64,000 nt of DNA from Polaribacter pacificus (lineage in GTDB: Bacteria; Bacteroidota; Bacteroidia; Flavobacteriales; Flavobacteriaceae): positions 1,178,001 through 1,242,000 of the forward strand of contig NZ_CP150664.1 of NCBI RefSeq assembly GCF_038024035.1, in the 5' to 3' direction. The stretch's first letter is position 1. Each line of letters starts with the position of its first letter. Position numbers and translations under genes: made by a program. The notes below the pieces were generated by a model. The model did not search any database. It was not told the origin of the DNA and was given only the letters and a program-made list of their open reading frames with translations. Of this stretch, positions 48,957-57,038 are shown one piece after another.

Positions 48957-49505
48957 TTATTGAATTTTTAAGTAAAAGTCAGCACCAGATTTAAAACTCA
49001 AAACCTTTTGATCTGTAATGTCTAGGATTGAACCATCACTACTCGGTTTTAACTGGATACTCACTTTTAATTTTGTGGAGGTTAAAAATTCTGGACTGTT
49101 TGCAATATTGATTGTAAAACGCTGCTCATAATTTGTAGCATTCCCTGGTACTTCTATAGGATCTATTTGTTGAACAACCTTATCTTGATTGTCTAAAAAA
49201 TCAAGCTCAATCTTAAAATCTCTATTAAATTGATTCTCTACCTTAAAAAGTATCTCAACTTTTTCAAGCTGATTTTGCATCGTTTTGTTATTTAACAACG
49301 AAAATGCAAGCGTATCTGAAACCTCAAGAACTTCTGTGTTTTGAAAGACAAATGCAGTTTGATTTAAATCAAAATACATTAACGTTGCTGTATACATAGG
49401 CTTAAATTCAAAACCTTTGCTTTGATCAAAATCAAGATCCTTAACACAAGAAACCATTAAAAGGACGAGGCCTAGATAACATATTTGGGGGATGTTTTTT
49501 TTCAT
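48957..49505 (-). CDS. Small lipoprotein of unknown function
   Basis: A 182-residue protein with a clear lipobox (VLLMVSC, C20), so it should be membrane-anchored. The mature part is predicted to be mostly beta strands, with DKVVQQIDPIEVPGNATNYE near the middle. I do not recognise a family. It is the first of three envelope genes with 2-bp spacing and follows the yjjG gene by 30 bp. Its partner barrel (DUF5723) suggests a surface or periplasmic accessory role, by inference only. Confidence 0.82.
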   Translation of the reverse strand: MKKNIPQICYLGLVLLMVSCVKDLDFDQSKGFEFKPMYTATLMYFDLNQTAFVFQNTEVLEVSDTLAFSLLNNKTMQNQLEKVEILFKVENQFNRDFKIELDFLDNQDKVVQQIDPIEVPGNATNYEQRFTINIANSPEFLTSTKLKVSIQLKPSSDGSILDITDQKVLSFKSGADFYLKIQ

Positions 49506-49535
49506 TTTTATTTGTATTTTGCTAGAAAGAACTTC

Positions 49536-50219
49536 TTAAAGATAATTCTTTATCTCTAATAATTTTGACACAGAGGTATACTTTTTGTTTTTTGGTGAAT
49601 TTTCTTCAATACTAAAATGTATTCCAGTCATTCCACATTCTAAGGCTCCTAAAACATCAGCTTCAAGATTATCTCCTATCATAATACTTTTCTCTGCGGT
49701 AGTATTTGCTAGTTCCATTGAATAGTTAAAAACTCTTGGGTTTGGCTTTTTTAGCCCTACAGACTCTGAAGTAACTATATGTTTAAAATAGTGTTTAATA
49801 CCAGATTGATCCAATTTAAGCTGTTGAACGCCCTCAAAACCATTGGTAATAATATGCATTTGATATTTTGGCTGTAAATAATCTAACAACTCTATTGTTC
49901 CTTCAAATAGATGGTTCTTTGTGGGTAGGATTCTAATATATTCCTCTGACAAAAACTCAATCAAATCTTGTGAATAGGCAATCTGAAGTCGATTAAAAGT
50001 ATCCTCCAAGCGCCCAAACCTTAGCTGCTCTTTTGATATCTTTTCTTCTCTAAACTGTTTCCAATAATCAAAGTTAATTGGTGTGTATACGTTTAAAAAA
50101 TCATCCACAGAACAATCAACATCTGTATCCTTAAGGATCTGCTGAAAAGTCAACTGAGAGTTCTTTTCAAAATCCCATAAGGTATGATCTAAATCAAAAA
50201 ACACATGTTCTATTTGCAT
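49536..50219 (-). CDS. yjjG: YjjG-family noncanonical pyrimidine nucleotidase (HAD superfamily)
   Basis: A 227-residue HAD hydrolase. Motif I is FFDLDHTLWDF (nucleophile D9, D11), motif II TNGFEG, motif III KKPNPRVF and motif IV MIGDNLEADVLGA, with a helical cap between I and II. In E. coli YjjG hydrolyses noncanonical pyrimidine nucleotides and so cleans the pool. A TATTTTTG -7 element lies only 5 nt before the ATG, so the mRNA may be leaderless. It probably leads the operon that continues with the lipoprotein, DUF5723 and exported genes, although that link may be accidental. Confidence 0.92.
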   Translation of the reverse strand: MQIEHVFFDLDHTLWDFEKNSQLTFQQILKDTDVDCSVDDFLNVYTPINFDYWKQFREEKISKEQLRFGRLEDTFNRLQIAYSQDLIEFLSEEYIRILPTKNHLFEGTIELLDYLQPKYQMHIITNGFEGVQQLKLDQSGIKHYFKHIVTSESVGLKKPNPRVFNYSMELANTTAEKSIMIGDNLEADVLGALECGMTGIHFSIEENSPKNKKYTSVSKLLEIKNYL

Positions 50220-50224
50220 CGGCT

Positions 50225-50232
50225 CAAAAATA
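50225..50232 (-). promoter_or_regulatory. -7 element of yjjG abutting the start codon
   Basis: On the minus strand TATTTTTG ends 5 nt before the yjjG ATG (50219). No clear TTTG is found at the -33 position. Confidence 0.45.
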
Positions 50233-50268
50233 GCAATATAATCCTAAGTGAAAAACTCTTTAAGTCTT

Positions 50269-50276
50269 TATATTTG
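50269..50276 (+). promoter_or_regulatory. Possible -7 element of the GT4 gene
   Basis: TATATTTG matches TAnnTTTG and lies 19 nt before the TTG start at 50296. No matching -33 element is evident. Confidence 0.4.
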
Positions 50277-50295
50277 TAAAAACACATTTTAGATC

Positions 50296-51429
50296 TTGAC
50301 AAAAAAGTTGCATATTTTATTTCTGTGTAGTTGGTTCCCTACTAGAGTATTAAAAACCAGTGGCGACTTTATCCAAAGGCACGCTGAAGCAGTTTCTTTG
50401 CTACATAGAGTTTCTGTACTTCACATTATCAGCGACCAAAGCATTTCAAAACCAGAAATAACAATAAGCCAACAAAAAAACCTTACTGTCTATACAGGTT
50501 ACCTTCCAAAAACCAAAAACCCACTGCACAAACTCATCGCATACCTAAGCATTACAAGAAAGCTTTTAAAAAGAATTGACTCTTTTGATGCGGTTCATCT
50601 AAATCGAATCTATCCATTGGGATTTATAGCGCTCTACTTAAAATGGTTTAAAAGCATTCCGTACATCATTTCTGAACATTGGACAGGCTTTTTATCAGAA
50701 AGAGCAGACCAGCTTAACGCTTTTGAAAAACAAGTAACAAAACTAATTGTATCAAGAGCTTCTGTGGTCTGCCCTGTGAGTAAATTTTTAGAAAAATCCA
50801 TGCTTCAATTAAATTTTAAAGGCCACTACAGTTGCGTGGGCAATGTGATTGACAATACCCTTTTTAAACCAGGAAACAAGCTAGACCAACCCTATAGTTT
50901 GGTACACGTCTCCAATCTTAGAGATGCTCAAAAAAACATCACAGGGATGCTGCATGTGGCTAAAATATTAGAAAATCAGATAGGCACTTTTACTTGGAAT
51001 TTTATCGGTGGAAACGCAGATGAGTATCAAGATTTAATCACAAAACTCAACTTTACAAAAGCCAATATTTTTTTTGAAGCCCACCTAAATCACAAAGAAC
51101 TTGCCCAACGCTTACAGCAAGCAGACCTTTGTATTTCTTTTAGCAATTATGAAAGTTTTGGCATAGTAATCCCAGAAGCGATTTTGTGCAACACTCCTGT
51201 AATTGCAACACAAACAGGCATCGTAAATGAACTTCCAAAAAGCACCTCGCTTCAATTAATTTCAGTGGGTGATGAAGCAGCCTTAGAAGCGGCTATACTA
51301 CAACAAAAGACAAAAAGAAACATAGAAGAACCCTCTGAGTTGCAAGCTTATATTCAAAAGAAGTATAGCAAAGATGAGATTGCTAAAGAATTCTCTAAGC
51401 ACTATTTCAACTCTTTAAAACTGCTTTAA
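50296..51429 (+). CDS. Glycosyltransferase family 4 (GT-B fold)
   Basis: A 377-residue enzyme starting with TTG, because the family's N-terminal HILFLCSWFPTR begins right there and no ATG is nearby. GT4 landmarks are DFIQRHAEA at about 24-32, the HWTGF segment, and the donor-binding NYESFGIVIPEAI motif with its EX7E spacing near residue 290. It adds a sugar to a growing lipid-linked or surface glycan in the cytosol. The donor and acceptor are unknown. The stop codon overlaps the ATG of the flippase by one base (TAATG), so the two are coupled. Confidence 0.9.
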   Translation: MTKKLHILFLCSWFPTRVLKTSGDFIQRHAEAVSLLHRVSVLHIISDQSISKPEITISQQKNLTVYTGYLPKTKNPLHKLIAYLSITRKLLKRIDSFDAVHLNRIYPLGFIALYLKWFKSIPYIISEHWTGFLSERADQLNAFEKQVTKLIVSRASVVCPVSKFLEKSMLQLNFKGHYSCVGNVIDNTLFKPGNKLDQPYSLVHVSNLRDAQKNITGMLHVAKILENQIGTFTWNFIGGNADEYQDLITKLNFTKANIFFEAHLNHKELAQRLQQADLCISFSNYESFGIVIPEAILCNTPVIATQTGIVNELPKSTSLQLISVGDEAALEAAILQQKTKRNIEEPSELQAYIQKKYSKDEIAKEFSKHYFNSLKLL

Positions 51430-52694
51430 TGAATTTGCTAAAAAACTATATCCAAAATTTTCTTTCACGAGCAGGGAGTTATGTCTTTATAACTACTATT
51501 ATAGCAAGATTATTTTCTTTTTTAGCTTCATGGATCGCGGTTCAGTTGATTCCTAACAACAAACTCGGGGTTGTGCTATTTGCATTTTCTATTATCGCTT
51601 TTGTTTTTCCTATTGCAGGTCTTGGCCTTCATCAGAGCTATTTGCGATTTGGCGCCCTGTTAAAAACTAATCAAGAAAAAGAAGCCCTCTTTGTCTATGT
51701 TTTTAAAAAGGGTATTAGGGCGACAATTATAATAATTCTGTCTATCATTGTTCTAAGCTATTTTTTCCCTTTTACTTTTGAAGATAGTTTTTACTATATC
51801 ACTTTTTTATCCTTAGCACTTCTCCCTTCTTATGTCTTTGAATTGATCAAAATACAATTTCGATTGCAATATAAAAACAAAGAATTTGCCTATACAGAAA
51901 TTGTTTACAACTTACTCTTAGTAATCTTTGTAGGAGCACTTAGTTACTTTTACAAAGAAAAGGGCTATGCAGCTGCTTTGGTGCTCACTCCTCTACTCGC
52001 CTGCTTGTATTACGTTAAAAAATTGCCTTTTAAAAAAACAAAGAAGACAGACCTGTCAACAAAATCAAAAGATTTCTGGTCATATGGAATCTTTGCTAGC
52101 CTTTCTAATGTAGTAACTCAATTACTCTTTGTAATTGATATATTATTAATTGGGTATTTGCTAAATGATGCTGAATTGGTTACCGTTTATAAATACCTTT
52201 CTTTAATCCCATTAAGTCTGCTGTTTTTACCGAGAGTGTTTATCAATACAGATTTTGTCCATTTTACAGCAAATATTAAAGACCTTGGGTATATTAAAAA
52301 TTATATAAAAGGCTATCTGATCTTGTTTGGTGCTATTAGTTGCCTTTTAATTCTTTTTTTTAACCTAAGCGCTAGCGCAATTCTACAGTTCTTTGACCCT
52401 ACATTTTCTAAACACGAAGACAGCTTTATGATATTGCTTTACGGAGTAGTTGGCATCCTCTTTTTACGAGGTCTTTTTGGTAATTTGCTTTCATCCATTG
52501 GCAAAGCACACCTAAACCTATACATTACCCTAGCAGCGCTTATACTCAATATTTGTGCAAATTTGTATATGATTCCTAACTACGGAATTAAAGGCGCAGC
52601 CATTACCTCTGCATGCCTAATGTGGATTACGGGAATTCTATCTTTTGTCCTTTTTATGTATTGCTATAAGAGTGATTTTTTAAATAAAAAGTAA
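51429..52694 (+). CDS. Oligosaccharide flippase family protein (Wzx/MATE-like)
   Basis: A 421-residue protein with about 12 membrane helices in the PST/MVF arrangement. It would move a lipid-linked oligosaccharide across the inner membrane. N-terminal FLSRAGSYVFITTIIARLFSF and the C-terminal NLYMIPNYGIKGAAITSACLM are typical of flippases. It is translationally coupled to the GT4 gene. The last 31 bp overlap, tail to tail, the GNAT-like gene of the opposite strand. No polymerase or chain-length gene is seen here, so the complete pathway lies elsewhere. Confidence 0.9.
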   Translation: MNLLKNYIQNFLSRAGSYVFITTIIARLFSFLASWIAVQLIPNNKLGVVLFAFSIIAFVFPIAGLGLHQSYLRFGALLKTNQEKEALFVYVFKKGIRATIIIILSIIVLSYFFPFTFEDSFYYITFLSLALLPSYVFELIKIQFRLQYKNKEFAYTEIVYNLLLVIFVGALSYFYKEKGYAAALVLTPLLACLYYVKKLPFKKTKKTDLSTKSKDFWSYGIFASLSNVVTQLLFVIDILLIGYLLNDAELVTVYKYLSLIPLSLLFLPRVFINTDFVHFTANIKDLGYIKNYIKGYLILFGAISCLLILFFNLSASAILQFFDPTFSKHEDSFMILLYGVVGILFLRGLFGNLLSSIGKAHLNLYITLAALILNICANLYMIPNYGIKGAAITSACLMWITGILSFVLFMYCYKSDFLNKK

Positions 52695-53533
52695 GTTTCT
52701 TTCTGAGCTCCAAAGCTTTTAAAAAAAGAAGCAATTGTTGGAATCATAGAGCCTTCAAAATCAAAAATAAAAGCTGTTTCCGAATGATTTTTAATCAAAT
52801 TATCAATAAGCAATGTGGGTACTTGTTGTTGCTTCCCCTTTGGATGCATAGCAGAAAACAAATAGGTAATTCGATGGTCGTGAATTACAAAAACGGAGCC
52901 TCCAATCAACTGTTCTTGTTCATACAACCCTAAGATGCTGACTTTAGATTTTTTAGCTAGCGTTGCAACTAGCTTTGCGAGATTTTCAAAATCTTTTTCT
53001 TTTAACTCTGGATATTGATAATGCGTTTTTGCCAACTGAATCAGCTCATCAAATTGGATAGGCTCTAGGACTAGGTTTTGTTTTAACCCTTTGTTTAATG
53101 CGTGCTTTCTTCCTTTATTGTACTCTTTATATAGGTTAACATAGGGTTTATTTAAAGAAATGATGTAATTGGTTTTAGCAACACATTTTTTTTGACAAAA
53201 ATCATTTAATGAATTTAGTTGTAAACTAACTTTAACAAAGCGTTTAGGAATTGCTTTGACAAAAGAACTAAAATCATCTTCACTTAAATCAGAGAATGAA
53301 AATACGCCCAATTGCTGCGTAAAAAAAGGCTGAGAAATAACTGCTAAACCGAATTTTCTTTTCCATGGCAAAGGCATTACAGCTGTGTAATCATCGAGTA
53401 CTAATACACCCCACTGCTCACAAACACAATCTAAATACCAACTATATGCATAGACCCTACTCTGAACCGAATTGCGAATGCAGTTGTTGTATTTTTCATC
53501 GTCTAGCTGAGCTCTATTTACATAACGAATCAT
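52664..53533 (-). CDS. GNAT/FemAB-like acyltransferase
   Basis: From the ATG at 53533 the protein has 289 residues and starts one base after the previous stop codon; a longer frame from 53548 would overlap that gene by 14 bp. The sequence has the double-GNAT character of FemAB/BioF2-like proteins: SWYLDCVCEQWGVLV, KGRKHALNKGLKQ, the strand ITYLFSAMHPKGKQQQ and the C-terminal DFEGSMIPTIASFFKSFGA. Such proteins transfer acyl or aminoacyl groups to peptidoglycan or polysaccharide precursors. Substrate is unknown. Its neighbours (deacetylase, flippase, GT4) support a surface glycan role. Confidence 0.78.
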   Translation of the reverse strand: MIRYVNRAQLDDEKYNNCIRNSVQSRVYAYSWYLDCVCEQWGVLVLDDYTAVMPLPWKRKFGLAVISQPFFTQQLGVFSFSDLSEDDFSSFVKAIPKRFVKVSLQLNSLNDFCQKKCVAKTNYIISLNKPYVNLYKEYNKGRKHALNKGLKQNLVLEPIQFDELIQLAKTHYQYPELKEKDFENLAKLVATLAKKSKVSILGLYEQEQLIGGSVFVIHDHRITYLFSAMHPKGKQQQVPTLLIDNLIKNHSETAFIFDFEGSMIPTIASFFKSFGAQKETYFLFKKSLL

Positions 53534-53534
53534 C

Positions 53535-54839
53535 TTAAGAAGTTGCAATTTTTATCATAGATGCATACACTCTTTTCCAACCTCTCCAACGTAAATAATC
53601 ACTCATACTTTCATTGTGAAAAAGCGTCACAAAGGTTCCGTTTACTGCTTTAACTTCATTCCTTAAATCTCTAATTTTTCCTAAAGATTGCTTGGGCGTT
53701 AAACCTAAATAATCATTTAAGGTGGTGTCCATCAAAGCAAAGGGCACAATTTTTAAAGGGGTTTGTATTTCAAAATCCAAATCATAAAAATAAAAAGGCG
53801 TACAGGTACTTGCTCTAAAACCCACATGACTCGCATAGCCCATAGAATAATCTTCAGCAACCTCTAGGTCAATTAAATTTTGATAGGTTTCTGGCAAACT
53901 AAAACGCAAAAAATGCTGTCTTGATTTGTCTACAGATCTATTTAGAATATCCTCCAAACGATCTTTTTCTTTTTTAAGCATCACCTCATCTTTCATGGTA
54001 AAGTAAGAGGGATGCAAACCTACTTTTGCATAATCAGCTATGTTCTTTATTAACAGTCTAAACTTTCCTTTAGAAGCAGAAACATTGGTATCAAAAGTAG
54101 TATAATCTCCTATCAAAAAAAAGAAAAGTAATTTATGCTGGTAGTTTTTTTGAAGTTTTAAAACCTGATCAAAAGTATTGTATTGATCCTTTTTTATATT
54201 GGTCAATACTGCAAAGCGATTCCATACGTTTCGCAACCTAAAACCACTTAAATCTTTTAAAAAACCTCCAATAGTCCTCACCAAACTCTTGTGCTTAAAG
54301 GCAAAGGCATTGTCTACATCAACTGTAGAGATAAACTTGTATTCTCTAGTTTTATAGGCATAGTCCGGGAATCTTTCTTTTAGTTTTTCAAGAAATTTTA
54401 AAGCCCAAATATCTACAAGTGGTTTTTCTAAAAAACCGTTTTGGAAGGCAAAACTTTGTTTGGCAGTAAATCGGTCGTGCTCATCACGAACTTGTGGAAG
54501 GTATTCTTCATAGCGACTAATCAGATAGAAACTTGCTGCAAAAATATCAAAAGGGAGCGCGGACTTAGAACCTGTATTAAAAAAGCAAGGAGTGTCTTCC
54601 CAAGAAAATACAGTGATATCTATATCGTTTACACCCTGCTCAAACAACAAATCATTGCTACGGATAAAAAACTCATTTCCTAAGGGTGTTTTAGAATAGG
54701 TCATTTTTAAACCATTATGCGCAATAAACTCTTCTACAACAGAAGTAAAACCAACTGGTATTTGCAATATTCGACTAAAAATATGCTTAAAAATATAGCG
54801 TAATCTGGGTGTAACCTTATGCGTGTATACGAGTATCAA
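53535..54839 (-). CDS. Polysaccharide deacetylase family protein
   Basis: A 434-residue protein starting with TTG (54839). The N-terminal about 120 residues are a DUF7033-like region (RLRYIFKHIFSRIL), followed by the NodB-type domain. The metal-binding segment STVDVDNAFAFKHKS (D near residue 188) and KVGLHPSYFT with its histidine are visible, as is FRLRNVWN and the later GFRASTCTPFYFYD. Members remove acetyl groups from sugars of cell-surface glycans or peptidoglycan; which glycan is unknown. It lies 1 bp before the GNAT-like gene and 32 bp after radC. Confidence 0.83.
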   Translation of the reverse strand: MILVYTHKVTPRLRYIFKHIFSRILQIPVGFTSVVEEFIAHNGLKMTYSKTPLGNEFFIRSNDLLFEQGVNDIDITVFSWEDTPCFFNTGSKSALPFDIFAASFYLISRYEEYLPQVRDEHDRFTAKQSFAFQNGFLEKPLVDIWALKFLEKLKERFPDYAYKTREYKFISTVDVDNAFAFKHKSLVRTIGGFLKDLSGFRLRNVWNRFAVLTNIKKDQYNTFDQVLKLQKNYQHKLLFFFLIGDYTTFDTNVSASKGKFRLLIKNIADYAKVGLHPSYFTMKDEVMLKKEKDRLEDILNRSVDKSRQHFLRFSLPETYQNLIDLEVAEDYSMGYASHVGFRASTCTPFYFYDLDFEIQTPLKIVPFALMDTTLNDYLGLTPKQSLGKIRDLRNEVKAVNGTFVTLFHNESMSDYLRWRGWKRVYASMIKIATS

Positions 54840-54871
54840 GATAGCTTTTATTTTAGATGGATTGGTTTATT

Positions 54872-55558
54872 TTACAATAACGACTGGTCTGCAAAGCTAA
54901 AATAATCTTTTTGAGTGATAATTAAGTGATCCAGTAATTTTATCTCTAACAAGGCTCCTGAATCTTTAATTTTTTGAGTTAAAAGCAGATCAGAATTACT
55001 GGGTTTTAATTTACCCGAAGGATGATTATGTGCCACGATAATAGCCACTGCAAAAAGTTCAAGTGCTTTTTTAAACAGCAACCGAACATCAACCATAGTG
55101 GCAGTTAACCCGCCTTTACTTAATTGTTCTTTGGCTACCACTCTATTTGAATTGTTTAAGTATAAAACCCAAAACTCTTCGTGTTGTAACTCATTTAACA
55201 AAGGCTGTAGTATGGTAAAAACATCAGAGCTGCTTTTAATTACAGGCTTTACTTCTTGCTGTTCAAAATGTCGTCTTCTACCTAGTTCTAAACTCGACAC
55301 GATGCTAATCGCTTTTACAGCACCAATGCCTTTAAACTTAGTAAGCTGACCTATAGACAGCTTAGAAAGCTCTTGGATGTTGTTGTTTACAGAACCTAAA
55401 ATTCGTTTACTGAGCGCAAGCGCACTCTCTTCTCTGTTGCCAGATCCAATAACAATAGCTAAAAGTTCGGCATCTGTTAAAACTGCCTTCCCTTTTGCCA
55501 ATAATTTTTCTCGAGGGCGATCGTCTAAAGACCATGCCTTAATTGGTATTGTGTTCAT
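54872..55558 (-). CDS. radC: RadC-family protein (JAMM/MPN+ domain)
   Basis: From the ATG at 55558 the protein has 228 residues; the in-frame TTG at 55564 is less likely. The N-terminal helix-hairpin-helix segment (LSIGQLTKFKGIGAVKAI) comes before the MPN+ domain with the metal-binding motif AHNHPSGKLKPSNSD (H177, H179, D190). The name RadC reflects an old repair assignment that has been questioned; the real substrate is unknown, and a role in natural transformation or in processing has been suggested. It is the first gene of a minus-strand group with the deacetylase. Confidence 0.92.
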   Translation of the reverse strand: MNTIPIKAWSLDDRPREKLLAKGKAVLTDAELLAIVIGSGNREESALALSKRILGSVNNNIQELSKLSIGQLTKFKGIGAVKAISIVSSLELGRRRHFEQQEVKPVIKSSSDVFTILQPLLNELQHEEFWVLYLNNSNRVVAKEQLSKGGLTATMVDVRLLFKKALELFAVAIIVAHNHPSGKLKPSNSDLLLTQKIKDSGALLEIKLLDHLIITQKDYFSFADQSLL

Positions 55559-55627
55559 TTTCAATGCTTTTTTTTTATTTAAAGATACACATATTCAATT
55601 ATCAAACTTTAAAATATGAAGGGTTTT

Positions 55628-55659
55628 TTTGCAGATACAGTTAAAGAGTAATACCTTTG
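55628..55659 (+). promoter_or_regulatory. Promoter of trkAH
   Basis: TTTG at 55628-55631 and TACCTTTG (followed by CA) at 55652-55659 are separated by 20 nt, an exact fit to the Bacteroidota consensus. The -7 element ends 26 nt before the trkA ATG. Confidence 0.75.
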
Positions 55660-55685
55660 CATACTATATTTCATTAGATACATAT

Positions 55686-57038
55686 ATGAAAATTATAATA
55701 GCTGGGGCTGGCGATGTTGGTTTCCATTTAGCTAAATTATTATCGTACGAAGCACAAGACACTTATATTGTTGATTTTGACGGTGATAAATTAAACTATA
55801 TCAACAACCATTTAGATGTATTTACCAAAAAAGGTGATGCAACTTCCATTTCTTTGTTAAAAGAAATCGGGATTGACTCTGCTGATTTACTACTTGCTGT
55901 TACAGAATCTCAAAACACCAACTTCACCATCGCTGTGATTGGAAAAGCATTGGGAGTTAAAAAAACCATTGCCAGAATTGACAATCCAGAATTTTTAAGA
56001 ACAAAAGATATTGACTTTAAAAAGTTTGGTATTGACTTTATGATTTCTCCTCAAGAATTGGCTGCTAATGAAATTAAAATGCTTCTTAATCAGTCTTGTT
56101 TTAATGATACGGTGCAATTTGAGAGTGGTTTGTTTAATGTAATGGGTAGTTTGTTAACCTATAAATCTCCCATCGTAAACTTAAGCGTTAAAGAAGCCAA
56201 AGACAAATTCTCAGATATTGATTTTGTGACTATCGCAATTAAAAGAGAGGGTCATTCTCAAACTATTATCCCAAGAGGGGATACTGTTTACAACATCAAT
56301 GATCAAGTCTATTTTTCTACACCTAAAGAGAGTATCCAAAAATTACATGCTTTAAATGGTCAAGAAAAATTAGACATTAAAAATGTCATGATTTTAGGAG
56401 GAAGTAGCATTGGTTACAAAACGGCTAAAAAGTTATGTAGAGAAAATTTTAAGGTAAAACTTATAGAAAAAGATAAAGAGAGAGCACTTCAGTTAGCTGA
56501 AGAACTAAACAATGTGTTGGTTATAAATGGTGACGGTAGAGAATTAGAGTTATTAGAAGAAGAAAGCATTCGCGAGATGGATGCCTTTATCGCAGTAACA
56601 GGGGATTCTGAAACCAACATTATGTCTTGTTTGGTTGCCAAATCAAAAGGAATTAAAAAAACAATTGCCCTAGTTGAGAATATAGACTACATCAATATTT
56701 CTCAAACCATTGGTATTGACACCTTGATAAATAAAAAATTATTGGCTGCTAGTAGCATCTTTAGACATATTCGAAAAGGTGAAATTTTAGCCCTTGCCAA
56801 TTTACACAATATTGACGCTGAGGTTTTAGAATTTGAAACCCACAACAACGCCAAAGTAACTAGAAAGCCTATCCGAGAATTAAAATTCCCTCGAGAAGCT
56901 GTTTTTGGCGGAGTGATAAGAGATGGAAAAGCACTAATGCCTTATGGTCATTTTCAAATCCAAGATGGAGATAAGGTAATTGTCTTTTGTCTTCCAGAAG
57001 CAATAACCGTGGTCGAAGAGATGTTTAAACCACAATAG
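55686..57038 (+). CDS. trkA: Trk system potassium uptake regulatory protein TrkA
   Basis: From the ATG at 55686 the protein has 450 residues and begins MKIIIAGAGDVGFHLAKLL; the upstream TTG at 55629 overlaps the promoter and is rejected. It is made of two RCK (TrkA-N plus TrkA-C) units: the first dinucleotide-binding GAGDVG is at residues 7-12 and the second, GGSSIG, near 230. The protein binds NAD(H) or ATP/ADP and gates the TrkH channel on the inner face of the membrane. It is directly followed by trkH with no gap. Confidence 0.96.
   Translation: MKIIIAGAGDVGFHLAKLLSYEAQDTYIVDFDGDKLNYINNHLDVFTKKGDATSISLLKEIGIDSADLLLAVTESQNTNFTIAVIGKALGVKKTIARIDNPEFLRTKDIDFKKFGIDFMISPQELAANEIKMLLNQSCFNDTVQFESGLFNVMGSLLTYKSPIVNLSVKEAKDKFSDIDFVTIAIKREGHSQTIIPRGDTVYNINDQVYFSTPKESIQKLHALNGQEKLDIKNVMILGGSSIGYKTAKKLCRENFKVKLIEKDKERALQLAEELNNVLVINGDGRELELLEEESIREMDAFIAVTGDSETNIMSCLVAKSKGIKKTIALVENIDYINISQTIGIDTLINKKLLAASSIFRHIRKGEILALANLHNIDAEVLEFETHNNAKVTRKPIRELKFPREAVFGGVIRDGKALMPYGHFQIQDGDKVIVFCLPEAITVVEEMFKPQ

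Noticed and set aside
55629..55685. Upstream TTG extension of trkA
   Set aside because: It contains the promoter -33/-7 elements; the ATG at 55686 fits the family start.
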